Assembly (NCBI RefSeq): GCF_019090095.1
Contig: NZ_JAGQFP010000001.1
Coordinates: forward strand, 744,001 to 808,000
Direction: 5' to 3'
Length of the DNA stretch: 64,000 nucleotides
From: Stutzerimonas stutzeri
GTDB taxonomy: Bacteria > Pseudomonadota > Gammaproteobacteria > Pseudomonadales > Pseudomonadaceae
Below, one piece after another: positions 1 to 9,797 of the stretch (position 1 is its first letter; each line of letters starts with the position of its first letter). Below the pieces are notes generated by a model. The model had not been told where the DNA came from and did not search any database. It saw only the letters and a program-made list of their open reading frames with translations. The position numbers were made by a program, and so were the translations under genes.

Positions 1-1
1 G

Positions 2-565
2 GGCACCCGCGACCTCACCGTGGTTTCCAACAACTGCGGCGTCGACGGCTTTGGCCTCGGCGTGCTACTGGAAGATCGTCAGATCCGCAAGATGATTGCC
101 TCCTACGTGGGTGAAAACGCCCTGTTCGAAAAGCAGTTGCTCGAAGGTGAACTGGAAGTCGAACTGACGCCTCAGGGCACGCTGGCCGAGAAGATGCGCG
201 CTGGCGGTGCCGGCATTCCGGCCTTCTATACGGCGACCGGCTACGGCACGCCCATCGCCGAGGGCAAGGACGTACGCGAATTCAACGGCCGACCGCATAT
301 CCTCGAGCACGCCATTACTGGCGACTTCGCCATCGTCAAGGGCTGGAAGGCCGACCGCTATGGCAACGTGATCTACCGTCACACGGCGCAGAACTTCAAT
401 CCGCTGGCCGCCGCGGCCGCGAAGATCACCGTGGTCGAAGTCGAGGAGATCGTCGAGCCCGGCGAGATCGACCCCACCCAGATCCACACGCCCGGCATCT
501 ACGTCGACCGCATCATCTGCGGGACCTTCGAGAAGCGCATCGAGAAGCGCACCGTCCGCAGCTAA
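2..565 (+). CDS. 3-oxoacid CoA-transferase subunit A (5' end outside window)
   Basis: Alpha subunit of a two-subunit 3-oxoacid (acetoacetate or dehydrocarnitine) CoA-transferase, which moves CoA from an acyl-CoA to the oxoacid. The reading frame is open from base 2, so the start lies upstream. The visible part has the family's SNNCG and GVLLEDRQI stretches and the [10 protein letters not shown] segment typical of ScoA/DhcA proteins. It sits 28 bp before the beta subunit and is followed by a thiolase and a short-chain fatty acid permease. The same set occurs in Pseudomonas as dhcAB-atoB-PA2002-like genes, so the substrate could be acetoacetate or dehydrocarnitine; sequence alone does not separate them. 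Confidence 0.93.
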   Translation, partial: GTRDLTVVSNNCGVDGFGLGVLLEDRQIRKMIASYVGENALFEKQLLEGELEVELTPQGTLAEKMRAGGAGIPAFYTATGYGTPIAEGKDVREFNGRPHILEHAITGDFAIVKGWKADRYGNVIYRHTAQNFNPLAAAAAKITVVEVEEIVEPGEIDPTQIHTPGIYVDRIICGTFEKRIEKRTVRS

Positions 566-593
566 TCAGAAGAACAACAAAGAGGAACAGACG

Positions 594-1253
594 ATGGCAC
601 TTTCCCGCGAACAAATGGCCCAGCGCGTCGCCCATGAGCTGCAGGACGGCTACTACGTGAACCTCGGCATCGGCATCCCGACGCTGGTCGCCAACTACGT
701 GCCCGAGGGCATGGAAGTGATGCTGCAGTCGGAGAACGGGCTGCTCGGCATGGGGCCCTTCCCCACCGAAGAAGAGCTCGACGCCGACATGATCAATGCC
801 GGCAAGCAGACCGTGACCGCGCGTGTCGGCGCGTCCATTTTCAATTCGGCCGAATCCTTCGCGATGATCCGCGGCGGCCATATCGATCTCACCGTACTCG
901 GGGCGTTCGAGGTCGACGTGCAGGGCAACATCGCCTCCTGGATGATCCCCGGCAAGCTGGTCAAGGGCATGGGCGGCGCGATGGACCTGGTCGCCGGCGC
1001 CGAAAACATCATCGTGCTGATGACGCACGCCTCGAAGGATGGCGAGTCCAAATTGCTGTCCAAGTGCACGCTGCCGCTGACCGGGGCCGGCTGCATCAAG
1101 CGCGTACTGACCGATCTGGCCTATCTGGAAATTGAGAATGGCGCCTTCGTGCTCAAGGAGCGCGCGCCGGGTGTGAGCGTCGAGGAAATCGTCGCCAAGA
1201 CGGCCGGTGAGCTGGTAATCCCGGATCACGTACCGGAAATGCAGTTCGCCTGA
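594..1253 (+). CDS. 3-oxoacid CoA-transferase subunit B
   Basis: Beta subunit (219 aa, normal length) of the CoA-transferase. The segment QSENGLLG near residue 45 contains the glutamate that forms the covalent glutamyl-CoA intermediate in this family. An AGAGGAA ribosome site stands 7 bases before the ATG. It follows the alpha subunit closely and precedes the thiolase, so the product acetoacetyl-CoA would be passed directly to thiolysis. Cytosolic; no signal peptide. Confidence 0.95.
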   Translation: MALSREQMAQRVAHELQDGYYVNLGIGIPTLVANYVPEGMEVMLQSENGLLGMGPFPTEEELDADMINAGKQTVTARVGASIFNSAESFAMIRGGHIDLTVLGAFEVDVQGNIASWMIPGKLVKGMGGAMDLVAGAENIIVLMTHASKDGESKLLSKCTLPLTGAGCIKRVLTDLAYLEIENGAFVLKERAPGVSVEEIVAKTAGELVIPDHVPEMQFA

Positions 1254-1327
1254 TCGCGTTGTTCGAGAGCCTCGTGATGCGCGTTGCGCATGCGGGGCTT
1301 TTTCCCGTTTCGGATTGGAGAATTTTC

Positions 1328-2509
1328 ATGCAAGACGTCGTCATCGTTGCCGCCACCCGCACCGCCATCGGCGCCTTTCAGGGCAGCCTGGCCAACATTG
1401 CCGCGCCGGACCTGGGCGCTGCAGTGATCAAACGCCTGCTCGAGCAGACCGGGCTGAATCCTGCCGACGTGGACGAAGTCATCCTGGGTCAGGTGCTGAC
1501 CGCCGGCTCCGGGCAGAACCCTGCGCGCCAGGCCTCGATCAAGGCCGGCCTGCCGCACGCGGTGCCGTCATTCACACTGAACAAAGTCTGCGGTTCGGGT
1601 CTCAAGGCGCTGCACCTCGCCACCCAGGCCATCCGTTGCGGCGATGCCGAGGTGATCATCGCCGGTGGCCAGGAGAACATGAGCCTGGCGCCCTACGTGC
1701 TGCCCAAGGCGCGCACCGGGCTGCGTATGGGCCATGCCGAACTGGTCGATTCGATGATCAGCGACGGCCTCTGGGACGCGTTCAACGACTTCCATATGGG
1801 CATCACCGCCGAAAATCTGGTCGACAAGTATCAGATCAGCCGCGAAGCCCAGGACGCCTTCGCCGCGTCGTCGCAGCAGAAGGCCGTGGCGGCCATCGAG
1901 GCTGGGCGCTTCAGGGACGAGATCACCCCCATCGAGATACCGCAACGCAAGGGTGAGCCGCTGCGCTTCGATACCGACGAACAGCCACGCGCCGGCACCA
2001 CGGCCGAGGCACTGGCGAAACTCAAGCCGGCGTTCAAGAAGGATGGCTCGGTCACCGCGGGCAACGCCTCCAGCCTCAACGACGGCGCCGCCGCCGTGCT
2101 GTTGATGAGCGCCGGCAAGGCCAAGGCCCTGGGCTTGCCGGTGTTGGCGACCATCAAGGCCTACGCCAACGCCGGTGTCGACCCAGCCATCATGGGCATC
2201 GCGCCGGTCTCCGCCACGCGCCGCTGCCTGGACAAAGCCGGTTGGTCACTGGACCAACTGGACCTGATCGAGGCCAACGAAGCCTTCGCCGCCCAGGCCC
2301 TGTCGGTTGGCCAGGAGCTTGGCTGGGATGCGAGCAAGGTCAACGTCAACGGCGGCGCGATCGCCCTGGGCCACCCGATCGGAGCGTCTGGTTGCCGTGT
2401 ACTGGTCACCTTGCTGCACGAAATGATCCGTCGCGACGCCAAGAAAGGCCTGGCCACGCTGTGCATCGGCGGCGGTCAGGGCGTTGCACTGGCTATCGAA
2501 CGCGCCTGA
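1328..2509 (+). CDS. atoB: Acetyl-CoA acetyltransferase (thiolase)
   Basis: Degradative/biosynthetic thiolase of 393 aa that splits acetoacetyl-CoA into two acetyl-CoA. The protein starts [15 protein letters not shown], the standard N-terminus, so ATG 1328 is preferred over an upstream in-frame start at 1259. Key residues are visible: the acylated cysteine in [10 protein letters not shown], the NEAFA motif, the histidine in GHPIGASG and the C-terminal CIGGGQG loop with the second cysteine. Third gene of the CoA-transferase operon; the 74 bases in front contain a small hairpin but no strong terminator. Confidence 0.96.
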   Translation: MQDVVIVAATRTAIGAFQGSLANIAAPDLGAAVIKRLLEQTGLNPADVDEVILGQVLTAGSGQNPARQASIKAGLPHAVPSFTLNKVCGSGLKALHLATQAIRCGDAEVIIAGGQENMSLAPYVLPKARTGLRMGHAELVDSMISDGLWDAFNDFHMGITAENLVDKYQISREAQDAFAASSQQKAVAAIEAGRFRDEITPIEIPQRKGEPLRFDTDEQPRAGTTAEALAKLKPAFKKDGSVTAGNASSLNDGAAAVLLMSAGKAKALGLPVLATIKAYANAGVDPAIMGIAPVSATRRCLDKAGWSLDQLDLIEANEAFAAQALSVGQELGWDASKVNVNGGAIALGHPIGASGCRVLVTLLHEMIRRDAKKGLATLCIGGGQGVALAIERA

Positions 2510-2525
2510 CGCCGCGCGGCATCTT

Positions 2526-3080
2526 GTAGGAGCAGGTTCTACCGGCGACCGGGACCACGGCGGAGGCTGAAACGCGAGTCGCAGGCAGAGCCTGCTCCTA
2601 CAGCACAGCGGCTCCATGTAGGAGCAGGTTCTACCGGCGACCGGGACCACGACGGCGTCTGAAGCCACGGGTCGCAGGCAGAGCCAGCTCCTACGGCGCA
2701 GCGGCTCCATGTAGGAGCAGGTTCTACCTGCGACCGAGGCCACGACGGTGGTTGAAACCACAGGTCGCAGGCAGAGCCAACTCCTACGGCTAAGCAGCTT
2801 TTATGTAGGAGCAGGTTCTACCTGCGATCGGGACCACAACGGCGTCTGAAACCAAAGGTCGCAGGCAGAGCAGCTCCTACGGCTAAGCAGCTTTTATGTA
2901 GGAGCAGGTTCTACCTGCGACCGCGGCCACGGCGGCGTCTGAACCACAGGTCGCAGGCAAAGCCAGCTCCTACGGCGCAGCAGCTTTTATGTAGGAGCAG
3001 GTTCTACCGGCGACCGCGGCCACAACGGCGTCTGAACCAAAGGTCGCAGGCAAAGCCAGCTCCTACGGCGCAGCAGCTTT
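2526..3080. repeat. Six-unit array of ~93-bp palindromic REP-like repeats
   Basis: Six head-to-tail units begin at about 2526, 2618, 2711, 2805, 2898 and 2991 (periods 92, 93, 94, 93, 93). Each opens with GTAGGAGCAGGTTCTACC and closes with an inverted arm like GCAGGCAGAGCC(A)GCTCCTAC, so every unit can fold into a long imperfect hairpin; a linker ending CAGCTTTTAT separates units. The GTAGGAGC core resembles Pseudomonas REP families. The array fills the gap between the thiolase and the permease and carries no credible gene. Confidence 0.93.
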
Positions 3081-3123
3081 TCAAACAACCACTACAAGCA
3101 GCAATAAAAACAAGGATCAATCC

Positions 3124-4464
3124 ATGCTCAATGCCATCACCTCAGCGAGTGTGAAGCTCGTACAGCGCTACCTCCCCTCGCCTTTTGTCTTCGCCATCCT
3201 GCTCAGCCTCATCGTGCTGGCCGCCAGCATGCTGGTCACAGGCCAGGGCTTGCCCGCCATGGCCAAGCACTGGGGGACGGGCTTCTGGAACTTGCTCACC
3301 TTCGCCATGCAGATGGCGCTGATTCTGGTGACCGGCCATGCGCTGGCCAGCGCACCGGCGATTCACCGCTTGCTGGCTGGCCTGGCACGAGGCGCACGTA
3401 CGCCCGGGCGTGCCGTGGTGCTGGTCACCCTCGTCGCGCTCGCCGGTTCCTGGATCAACTGGGGGTTCGGCCTGGTGATCGGTGCGGTGTTCGCCCGCGC
3501 CCTGGCCCGTGAAGTCAAAGGTGTCGACTATCCCCTGCTGGTCGCGGCGGCCTATTCGGGCTTTCTGATCTGGCACGGCGGGCTGTCCGGCTCGATCCCG
3601 CTGTCGCTGGCCACCGGCGGCGCGGACCTGGAGCGCATGAGCGGCGGCGTGATCACCGGCGCCATTGGCGTCGGCGACACGCTGTTCACCGCCATGAACC
3701 TGACCATCATCGCCCTGTTGGTCATCGGCCTGCCGATTCTCAATTGGGCGATGCATCCGAAAGACCCCAAGGTCGCCGACCCGTCACTGCTGACCGACCC
3801 GGCGCATGAGCCGCTGCCACGCAACACCCTGGCGCAACGCCTGGACGACAGCCGCGTGCTCAACCTGATCATCGTCGCGTTGGGCGTGGTCTACTTCGGC
3901 TATTACTTCGCCGAGAACGGCTTTGCCTTGACCCTGAACATCGTGATCGGCCTGTTCCTGTTCATCGGTCTGGCGCTGCATGGCTCGCCCGAACGCTACA
4001 TGCGCGCGGTGCAGGACGGCATTGGCGGCATCAGCGGTATCGTCATCCAGTTCCCGTTCTATGCCGGGATCATGGGCATGATGGTCGGTGCCAACGCCGA
4101 CGGGCTTTCGCTGGGCAAGCAGATCACCGACACCTTCATCGCCTGGTCATCGGCCGATACCTTCCCGGTGCTGGCCTTCCTGAGCGCCGGGCTGGTCAAC
4201 GTCTTCGTGCCGTCTGGCGGCGGACAGTGGGCCGTGCAGGGTCCGATCATGCTACCGGCCGGCCAGGCGCTGGGCGTGACGCCCGCCGTTACGGCCATGG
4301 CCATCGCCTGGGGCGATGCCTGGACCAACATGATTCAACCGTTTTGGGCGCTGCCCATTCTTGGCATCGTCGGCCTCGGCGCGCGCGACATCATGGGCTA
4401 TTGCCTGCTGATGCTGATCTATTCGGGCGTTGTGATTGGCGGTTGCTTGTACTTCTTCGGCTGA
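3124..4464 (+). CDS. atoE: Short-chain fatty acid transporter, AtoE family
   Basis: Inner-membrane permease of 446 aa with about ten to twelve hydrophobic segments, matching AtoE-type short-chain fatty acid transporters in length and in motifs such as WHGGLSGSIPL and VFVPSGGGQWAVQGPI. It probably imports butyrate, acetoacetate or similar acids for the CoA-transferase and thiolase upstream. AAGGATC precedes the ATG. The 600-bp repeat array between the thiolase and this gene may alter transcript level or stability across the cluster. Confidence 0.92.
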   Translation: MLNAITSASVKLVQRYLPSPFVFAILLSLIVLAASMLVTGQGLPAMAKHWGTGFWNLLTFAMQMALILVTGHALASAPAIHRLLAGLARGARTPGRAVVLVTLVALAGSWINWGFGLVIGAVFARALAREVKGVDYPLLVAAAYSGFLIWHGGLSGSIPLSLATGGADLERMSGGVITGAIGVGDTLFTAMNLTIIALLVIGLPILNWAMHPKDPKVADPSLLTDPAHEPLPRNTLAQRLDDSRVLNLIIVALGVVYFGYYFAENGFALTLNIVIGLFLFIGLALHGSPERYMRAVQDGIGGISGIVIQFPFYAGIMGMMVGANADGLSLGKQITDTFIAWSSADTFPVLAFLSAGLVNVFVPSGGGQWAVQGPIMLPAGQALGVTPAVTAMAIAWGDAWTNMIQPFWALPILGIVGLGARDIMGYCLLMLIYSGVVIGGCLYFFG

Positions 4465-4949
4465 CAACCGACAGGGCTGGTGCCGCAATGGTCCAGCCCT
4501 CAAACATCCGCGTTTCCTCCTCTCTCCTGCGGCTCGCTCCATCCGCGCCGCGCCCGTCGGTTCCCCCCTGGCCGTTCCTTCCCCGTTGGGTTTGCTACCC
4601 AGACTGCGGCAAGCCGCCGCGCCGCCATTGCTCGTGGTGCATGAACCGCTCTAGCACCTGCGATTCACCCAATTTAAGCGCCTCTAGCCGTCCGTCCGGG
4701 GCGATCACGGACTGATGAGCGGCGCAACTTTTTTTTACAACTTTGTGTCCTAATTCACAGACAGAGCCAAGCATCCAGCAGTGAAGGGATTTAGGTCTGC
4801 GGCAGCGTCGCGTTCAGCGGCCTGCAACCGGGAGAGTTTCAGCAAAGCGCACCGACAGCGAGCCGCTGTCGGGACGAGTGATTCATCCGTGCAATCGCCG
4901 CTCTGTTCCGAAGAGCGACCGTGGATGTTCAGGGATAAGGAAAAGGACG
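4465..4949. other. Intergenic region before the MBOAT cassette
   Basis: 485 bases without a credible gene. It holds an A/T-rich run near 4730-4750 (a stretch of eight T) that could be part of a promoter for the downstream cassette, but no clear -35/-10 pair or factor site was identified. Confidence 0.4.
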
Positions 4950-6488
4950 ATGCTCTTCAACTCCGTGGTGTTCATCGCCGGGTTCCTTCCGGTGGTTCTT
5001 CTGGGTTTCATTCTTCTGGCAGGCACCGGCAGGCAACGTTACGCAGCCATCTGGCTGACGCTGGCGTCACTGGTGTTCTATGGCTGGTGGAATCCCGCCT
5101 ATGTACCACTGCTGGTCGGCAGCATGGTGGTCAACTACCTGATTGGTGGTTACCTGATGCGACGCCCGTCGCGGGCGGTCCTGGTGCTTGGCGTCGCCGC
5201 CAACGTGGCACTGCTGGGCTACTACAAATACACCGGATTTCTGTTCAACAGCCTCGACTCGGCCTTGGGCCTGGGCTGGACCCTGGGCGACATCGTGCTG
5301 CCGCTGGCGATTTCCTTCTTCACCTTCCAGCAGATCGCCTACCTGGTGGACGCCCACGATGGCGAGGTAAAGGAGCATGACTTCGTCAACTATTGCCTGT
5401 TCATCAGCTTCTTCCCGCAGCTGATCGCCGGGCCGATCACCCACCATGGCGAGATGCTCAAGCAGTTCAATGACGCCAGCACCTTCCGTCCGCGCATCGA
5501 CAATCTCTCGCTGGGGCTCACCGTCTTCCTGCTCGGCCTGTTCAAGAAAGTCATCATTGCCGACCCCCTGGGCGCGAAAACCGCGCCGATCTTCACGATA
5601 GCCAGCGACGGGACCACACCGGCGTTCTACGACGCCTGGTTTGGCGCGCTCACCTACACCCTGCAGATCTACTTCGACTTTTCCGGCTACAGCGACATGG
5701 CCATCGGCCTCGGCTTGCTGTTCGGCCTGCGGCTGCCGATCAACTTCAACAGCCCCTTCAAGGCGCACAACCTGATCGACTACTGGTCGCGCTGGCACAT
5801 GACCCTGACGCGCTTTCTCACCGCCTACATCTACAACCCCATCGTCATGCGCATCACCCGTGCTCGCATGGCCGCCGGCAAACCGCTGCCACGACGGGGC
5901 AAGATGAACCTGAGCACCTTCGTCGTACTGGTCGCCTACCCCACGGTGCTGACCATGTTCATTTCCGGCGTCTGGCACGGTGCGGGCTGGCAGTTCGTGG
6001 TGTTCGGCCTGCTGCACGGCTTCTATCTGGTGGTCGCCCACGGTTTCCGCGCGTTCAAAGCGCGCCAGGGCCTGCCGATGGACAGCGATAAGCTCGTCTA
6101 TCACGCCGCCGCTGTTCTGCTGACCTTTCTTTGCGTCGTCGTCGCAATGGTGTTCTTCCGCGCCGACAGTGTTTCGACGGCCATGACCATGCTGTCGGGC
6201 ATGGCCGGCCTGAGCGAGCAGAGCGTCAAGTTCGACAAGTCCGACTATTTCCCGGTGATCGTGTTGCTCGCTTTCGTCTGGCTGATGCCCAACGTGCAGC
6301 AATGGATGGCGCGCTTTCGCACTGCGCTGGATGCCCAGCCTCGCGAGCACTGGCTGCTGCGCTGGTTCCCGATCGCCATGTGGTCCCCGACGCCCGCCGT
6401 TGGGTTGGCCATTGGCGTGCTGGGGTTCTTTGCCTTGGCCGTGGCGTTTTCCATGGCCCCTACCGAGTTCCTCTACTTCCAATTCTAA
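4950..6488 (+). CDS. MBOAT-family O-acyltransferase (AlgI/DltB-like)
   Basis: Multi-pass membrane O-acyltransferase of 512 aa. Many hydrophobic helices, the YWSRWHMTLTRFL segment and SGVWHGAGW with the conserved MBOAT histidine (about residue 343) identify the family. AlgI- and DltB-type members take an acyl group from a carrier on the cytoplasmic side and pass it to a polymer outside. The ATG at 4950 has AAGGA in front and starts the typical MLFNSVVFI N-terminus; an upstream in-frame start at 4878 is less likely. First gene of a four-gene cassette with FkbH-like, ACP and SGNH genes. The acyl group and the acceptor are unknown. Confidence 0.93.
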   Translation: MLFNSVVFIAGFLPVVLLGFILLAGTGRQRYAAIWLTLASLVFYGWWNPAYVPLLVGSMVVNYLIGGYLMRRPSRAVLVLGVAANVALLGYYKYTGFLFNSLDSALGLGWTLGDIVLPLAISFFTFQQIAYLVDAHDGEVKEHDFVNYCLFISFFPQLIAGPITHHGEMLKQFNDASTFRPRIDNLSLGLTVFLLGLFKKVIIADPLGAKTAPIFTIASDGTTPAFYDAWFGALTYTLQIYFDFSGYSDMAIGLGLLFGLRLPINFNSPFKAHNLIDYWSRWHMTLTRFLTAYIYNPIVMRITRARMAAGKPLPRRGKMNLSTFVVLVAYPTVLTMFISGVWHGAGWQFVVFGLLHGFYLVVAHGFRAFKARQGLPMDSDKLVYHAAAVLLTFLCVVVAMVFFRADSVSTAMTMLSGMAGLSEQSVKFDKSDYFPVIVLLAFVWLMPNVQQWMARFRTALDAQPREHWLLRWFPIAMWSPTPAVGLAIGVLGFFALAVAFSMAPTEFLYFQF

Positions 6489-6509
6489 TGTTCAAGGAGT
6501 GAATGCCTG

Positions 6510-8429
6510 ATGGATCAGCTTCTCTGGCTACCGCAACATGCCGACCTCAGTGCTGCTATCGGCGAGGCCAAGCGCGAGACCGATCCGCTTGCGCGGCTCG
6601 CCCAAGCCACACGGCTGGCTGGCTACCGTCGCGACTTCACCCAGACCACACGCCTGGACCGGCTGGCCAGCGAAGGCCTGCAAGCGCTGAGCAACAGCGA
6701 AACGCCGACCGCGGGGCTGCGCTCGCTGCGCATCGCACTGTTGTCGTCGCATACCGTGGACCATCTGGTGCCGGCCATTCGGGTCGCTGGTTTGCAGCAC
6801 CGCCTGGCCATCTCGACCCATGTCGCGCCGTACGGGATGTATCGCCAGGCGCTGCTCATGGAAGATGTCGACCTTACCCGCTTCGCCCCGCAACTGATCG
6901 TGCTGGCACTCGACGCGCGCGATGCGCCGCTGCAGTTGCCTCTGGAAGCCTCGCAGGAAGAAGTGGATGCCGCGGTAACTGGCCGTGTCGACGAGTTGCG
7001 CCTGCTCTGGCGCCGCGCACGTGAGCGCTATGCCGCGCAGGTGGTGCAGCAAACCATTGTGCCGGCCGACCCGCCGCTGTTCGGCTCATTCGAAGCACTG
7101 GTGCCGGCCTCGCCCGGTGCCGTGATCGAGCGTTTGAATACCGCCATCCGCACCGCGGCCCGCGAAGACGGCGTGCTGCTGATGGACCTCGCCTGGGAAG
7201 CAGCGCGTGGCAGCTACGGCGATGGGCTGGCCGAGCCGGTGCGCTGGCACCAGGCCAAACAGCTGGTCAGCCCCCACCTCGCGCCGCTGTATGGGGACCA
7301 GCTGGCTCGCATCGCCGCGGCGAGCGTCGGCCTGTCGCGCAAGTGCCTGGTGCTGGATCTGGACAATACGCTGTGGGGCGGGGTGATCGGTGACGACGGC
7401 ATCGGCGGCATTCATCTCGGCCAGGGCTCGCCCAGCGGCGAAGCCTTTCTGTCCTTTCAGCGCTATGCCGCCCTGCTCGCCCGGCGCGGCATCATCCTGG
7501 CCGTGTGCAGCAAGAACGACCTGAGCGTCGCCGAAGCCGCGTTCGCCCTCCCGGAAATGGCGCTCAAGCGAAGCGACATCGCCGCCTTCGTCGCCAACTG
7601 GGAGGACAAGGCGGGAAACCTGCGGCGCATCGCCTCGATGCTGGATATCGGCCTGGACAGCCTGGTGTTCGTCGACGACAACCCGGCCGAACGCGACATC
7701 GTGCGCCGCGAGCTGCCCGAGGTCGCGGTACCCGAACTGCCTGACGACGTGGCCGATTACCCCGCACGGGTGGCTGCGGCCGGCTACTTCGAAGCCATTT
7801 CCTTTACCTCGGATGACGCCACTCGCGGGCGCAACTATGCGTTGAATGCCGAGCGCAAGGCCGCGATGAGTCAGGCGACCGACATGGAGGGCTATCTGCG
7901 TGGCCTGGAGATGGTGCTGACCGCCACCCGGATCGGCGCTGCCGAGCTCGCTCGCAGCACTCAGCTGATCAACAAGACCAACCAGTTCAACCTGACCACC
8001 AGGCGCTACAGCGAGGCGGAAGTCGAGCGCATCGCCAGCGATCCGCGTGCGGTGGCGCTGGCCATCCGGCTGGCCGACAAATTCGGCGACAACGGACTGA
8101 TCAGTGTGGTGCTGGCGCGCCCCGACGCCCGCGTCGGCTCGGATGAGCTGTTGATCGACAGCTGGCTGATGAGCTGTCGGGTGCTCGGTCGGCAAGTCGA
8201 AGACGCCGTGCTCGAGGTGCTCGCCCGCGCCGCAAACGCAGCCGGCTACCGCGCGTTGATCGGCGAATACCGCCCCACCGAGCGCAACGCCATGGTCGCC
8301 GAACACTATCCGCGTCTTGGCTTCGTTCAGCACCCGACACCGGCCGACGGAGCGAGCGACGCGACCTTCTGGCGCTACGCGCTCGACACCATCGGCACTC
8401 CCCGTCATTTCATCGAGGTATCAGCATGA
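6510..8429 (+). CDS. FkbH-like HAD-IIIC protein with C-terminal GNAT-like domain
   Basis: Protein of 639 aa. An N-terminal part of about 270 aa resembles the SGNH-like leader of FkbH/BF1531 proteins. A HAD phosphatase domain follows, with the nucleophile motif LDLDNTLWGG near residue 282, CSKND and VFVDDNPAER, and then a GNAT-like C-terminus (NKTNQFNLTTRRY, about 490-630). Characterised FkbH proteins dephosphorylate 1,3-bisphosphoglycerate and load a glyceryl unit onto an ACP. The next gene is an ACP overlapping by four bases, so the same chemistry is a reasonable inference. Another HAD-derived acyl group cannot be excluded. Confidence 0.9.
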   Translation: MDQLLWLPQHADLSAAIGEAKRETDPLARLAQATRLAGYRRDFTQTTRLDRLASEGLQALSNSETPTAGLRSLRIALLSSHTVDHLVPAIRVAGLQHRLAISTHVAPYGMYRQALLMEDVDLTRFAPQLIVLALDARDAPLQLPLEASQEEVDAAVTGRVDELRLLWRRARERYAAQVVQQTIVPADPPLFGSFEALVPASPGAVIERLNTAIRTAAREDGVLLMDLAWEAARGSYGDGLAEPVRWHQAKQLVSPHLAPLYGDQLARIAAASVGLSRKCLVLDLDNTLWGGVIGDDGIGGIHLGQGSPSGEAFLSFQRYAALLARRGIILAVCSKNDLSVAEAAFALPEMALKRSDIAAFVANWEDKAGNLRRIASMLDIGLDSLVFVDDNPAERDIVRRELPEVAVPELPDDVADYPARVAAAGYFEAISFTSDDATRGRNYALNAERKAAMSQATDMEGYLRGLEMVLTATRIGAAELARSTQLINKTNQFNLTTRRYSEAEVERIASDPRAVALAIRLADKFGDNGLISVVLARPDARVGSDELLIDSWLMSCRVLGRQVEDAVLEVLARAANAAGYRALIGEYRPTERNAMVAEHYPRLGFVQHPTPADGASDATFWRYALDTIGTPRHFIEVSA

Positions 8430-8674
8430 CCGAAGCAGACGTACTCAAGGCACTCACCCCGGTTTTTCACGATGTGTTCGATGACGACAGCATCGTGCTG
8501 ACCCCGGACATGACGGCCAATGACATCGACGGTTGGGACAGCCAGGCCCACGTGATGCTGACCGTGGCCGCCGAGCAGCGCTTCGGCATCAAGTTTCGAA
8601 CGGCCGAGCTGGAGTCGCTGCGCAACGTGGGCCATTTCGCCCAGGTCATCAGCGCCAAACTCGAAGGACAATAG
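8426..8674 (+). CDS. Acyl carrier protein of the MBOAT cassette
   Basis: Small acidic protein of 82 aa with the phosphopantetheine attachment motif DGWDSQAHV; Ser39 would carry the prosthetic group. Its start overlaps the FkbH-like stop (ATGA), implying translational coupling. Here it most likely accepts the group made by the FkbH-like enzyme and presents it to the MBOAT acyltransferase. It differs from housekeeping AcpP (DSLD motif), so it looks dedicated to this cassette. Confidence 0.92.
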   Translation: MTEADVLKALTPVFHDVFDDDSIVLTPDMTANDIDGWDSQAHVMLTVAAEQRFGIKFRTAELESLRNVGHFAQVISAKLEGQ

Positions 8675-8676
8675 CC

Positions 8677-9738
8677 ATGGTCCATACCGCTGAATTTCCC
8701 AAGGACGGCAGCACCCTTCACGATGAACAGGCGCGCGCAGCCAGCGCGCCGAACCAGGTGGGTTCGCGGTATTTGTTGTCCTTGTTCGTCGGCCTGATCG
8801 GGGCGCTCGTGGTGTTCTGCCTGACGTTGTTGCTGCTGAACCGGACCGGCAACCTGCCGCCACCTGCGTTCTCCAACATCTCCTGCGCCGACGAGAAACT
8901 CAGCTTCATGCGTGACAACCCGATCCAGGCGCCGAACCTGCTGATCATCGGTTCGTCCGTCGCCTGGCGCCACGTCGACGGCAATGTGCTGACGCAGGCC
9001 ATGCCCGAGGTGCGCCCCATGAACGGTGCGTTCTGCGGCCTGTTCGCCAATCAGTCGACCTACGTCGGGCACTGGCTGCTCGACCGCGAGCCCAGCATCC
9101 GCAGCGTCGTGATGATTGCCGATCCACAGGATTTCGCCGGCTGCTGGCGAGTGCCCACCGCCGTGTTCAACCGTGAGCATGTGGATCCTTACGTCTACGA
9201 GCACGCCTCTCCCTGGGGCCACTACCTGCGCTATTTCTCGCCGAAGTCTCTGGTGCGCAACGCGCTGACGATCAAGGCGCAGCGCGCTGGGGAGATCGAA
9301 TGGGACCCGTTGGTCTTCAACCGGTTCGGCGACGGACCGCTGGACACCGCCAACACCCGCGAGCTCCTCTATGGCCGCCCGGAGCCACTGGATCGCAGCT
9401 GTTTCCAGGCGCTACAGGACATGGGTACACGGCTGCAGCAAGAGGGGCGACAACTGATGGTCGTCTCTACGCCTCTGCATCCGCGCTGGAAAGAAAAATA
9501 CGACCCGGACGGCACCTTCATGGCCGACTTCGACCAGCGCATCCTCGACGCGCTGAGCCCCAGCGGCGCCACCTACTGGAACGCCGACAAGGACTGGAGC
9601 ACGCCGGTGACCTCGTTCGTCGATGCGGTGCACATGCGCTGGACGGCGGCGCAGGCATTCACCGCCGCGCTCGCCGAACAGATGATGAGCGCGGCAACCG
9701 GTCCGGCGGAATCGCTGGAAACCGCCGGAGTGCCTTGA
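8677..9738 (+). CDS. Membrane-anchored SGNH-hydrolase-like protein (AlgJ/AlgX-type role)
   Basis: 353-aa protein that starts two bases after the ACP stop. One hydrophobic helix at about residues 28-50 anchors it with the rest outside. The extracytoplasmic part has IIGSS at 91-94 (candidate nucleophile serine) and VDAVH near 315-319 (Asp316 and His319, the D-x-x-H block of SGNH esterases/acyltransferases). In alginate and similar acetylation systems an SGNH protein of this type completes transfer to the polymer after the MBOAT step; the same job is inferred here. The family is not characterised. Start chosen at 8677; the frame is open further upstream inside the ACP gene. Confidence 0.8.
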   Translation: MVHTAEFPKDGSTLHDEQARAASAPNQVGSRYLLSLFVGLIGALVVFCLTLLLLNRTGNLPPPAFSNISCADEKLSFMRDNPIQAPNLLIIGSSVAWRHVDGNVLTQAMPEVRPMNGAFCGLFANQSTYVGHWLLDREPSIRSVVMIADPQDFAGCWRVPTAVFNREHVDPYVYEHASPWGHYLRYFSPKSLVRNALTIKAQRAGEIEWDPLVFNRFGDGPLDTANTRELLYGRPEPLDRSCFQALQDMGTRLQQEGRQLMVVSTPLHPRWKEKYDPDGTFMADFDQRILDALSPSGATYWNADKDWSTPVTSFVDAVHMRWTAAQAFTAALAEQMMSAATGPAESLETAGVP

Positions 9739-9749
9739 TCGCAAATGCA

Positions 9750-9781
9750 AAAAAGCCCGGCTGCCACCGCGACAGCCGGGC
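9750..9781 (-). terminator. Rho-independent terminator of fahA
   Basis: GCCCGGCTG (9755-9763) pairs with CAGCCGGGC (9773-9781). Read on the minus strand the stem is followed by a run of T, 17 bases past the fahA stop; it sits just downstream of the convergent SGNH gene. Confidence 0.85.
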
Positions 9782-9797
9782 CGTGTCGACGTCAACC

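Noticed and set aside
1259..1327. N-terminal extension of the thiolase and a hairpin ATGCGC-GTT-GCGCAT as terminator
   Set aside because: The thiolase N-terminus is standard from 1328, and the hairpin is short and without a proper T tract directly after the stem.
2526..3080. CRISPR array
   Set aside because: The units are ~93-bp imperfect palindromes that are similar throughout, with no short repeats separating unique spacers and no cas genes.
5067..6482. Long open frame antisense to the MBOAT gene
   Set aside because: His/Glu/Gln-rich translation with no motif; it is the antisense shadow of a well-supported membrane protein in GC-rich DNA.
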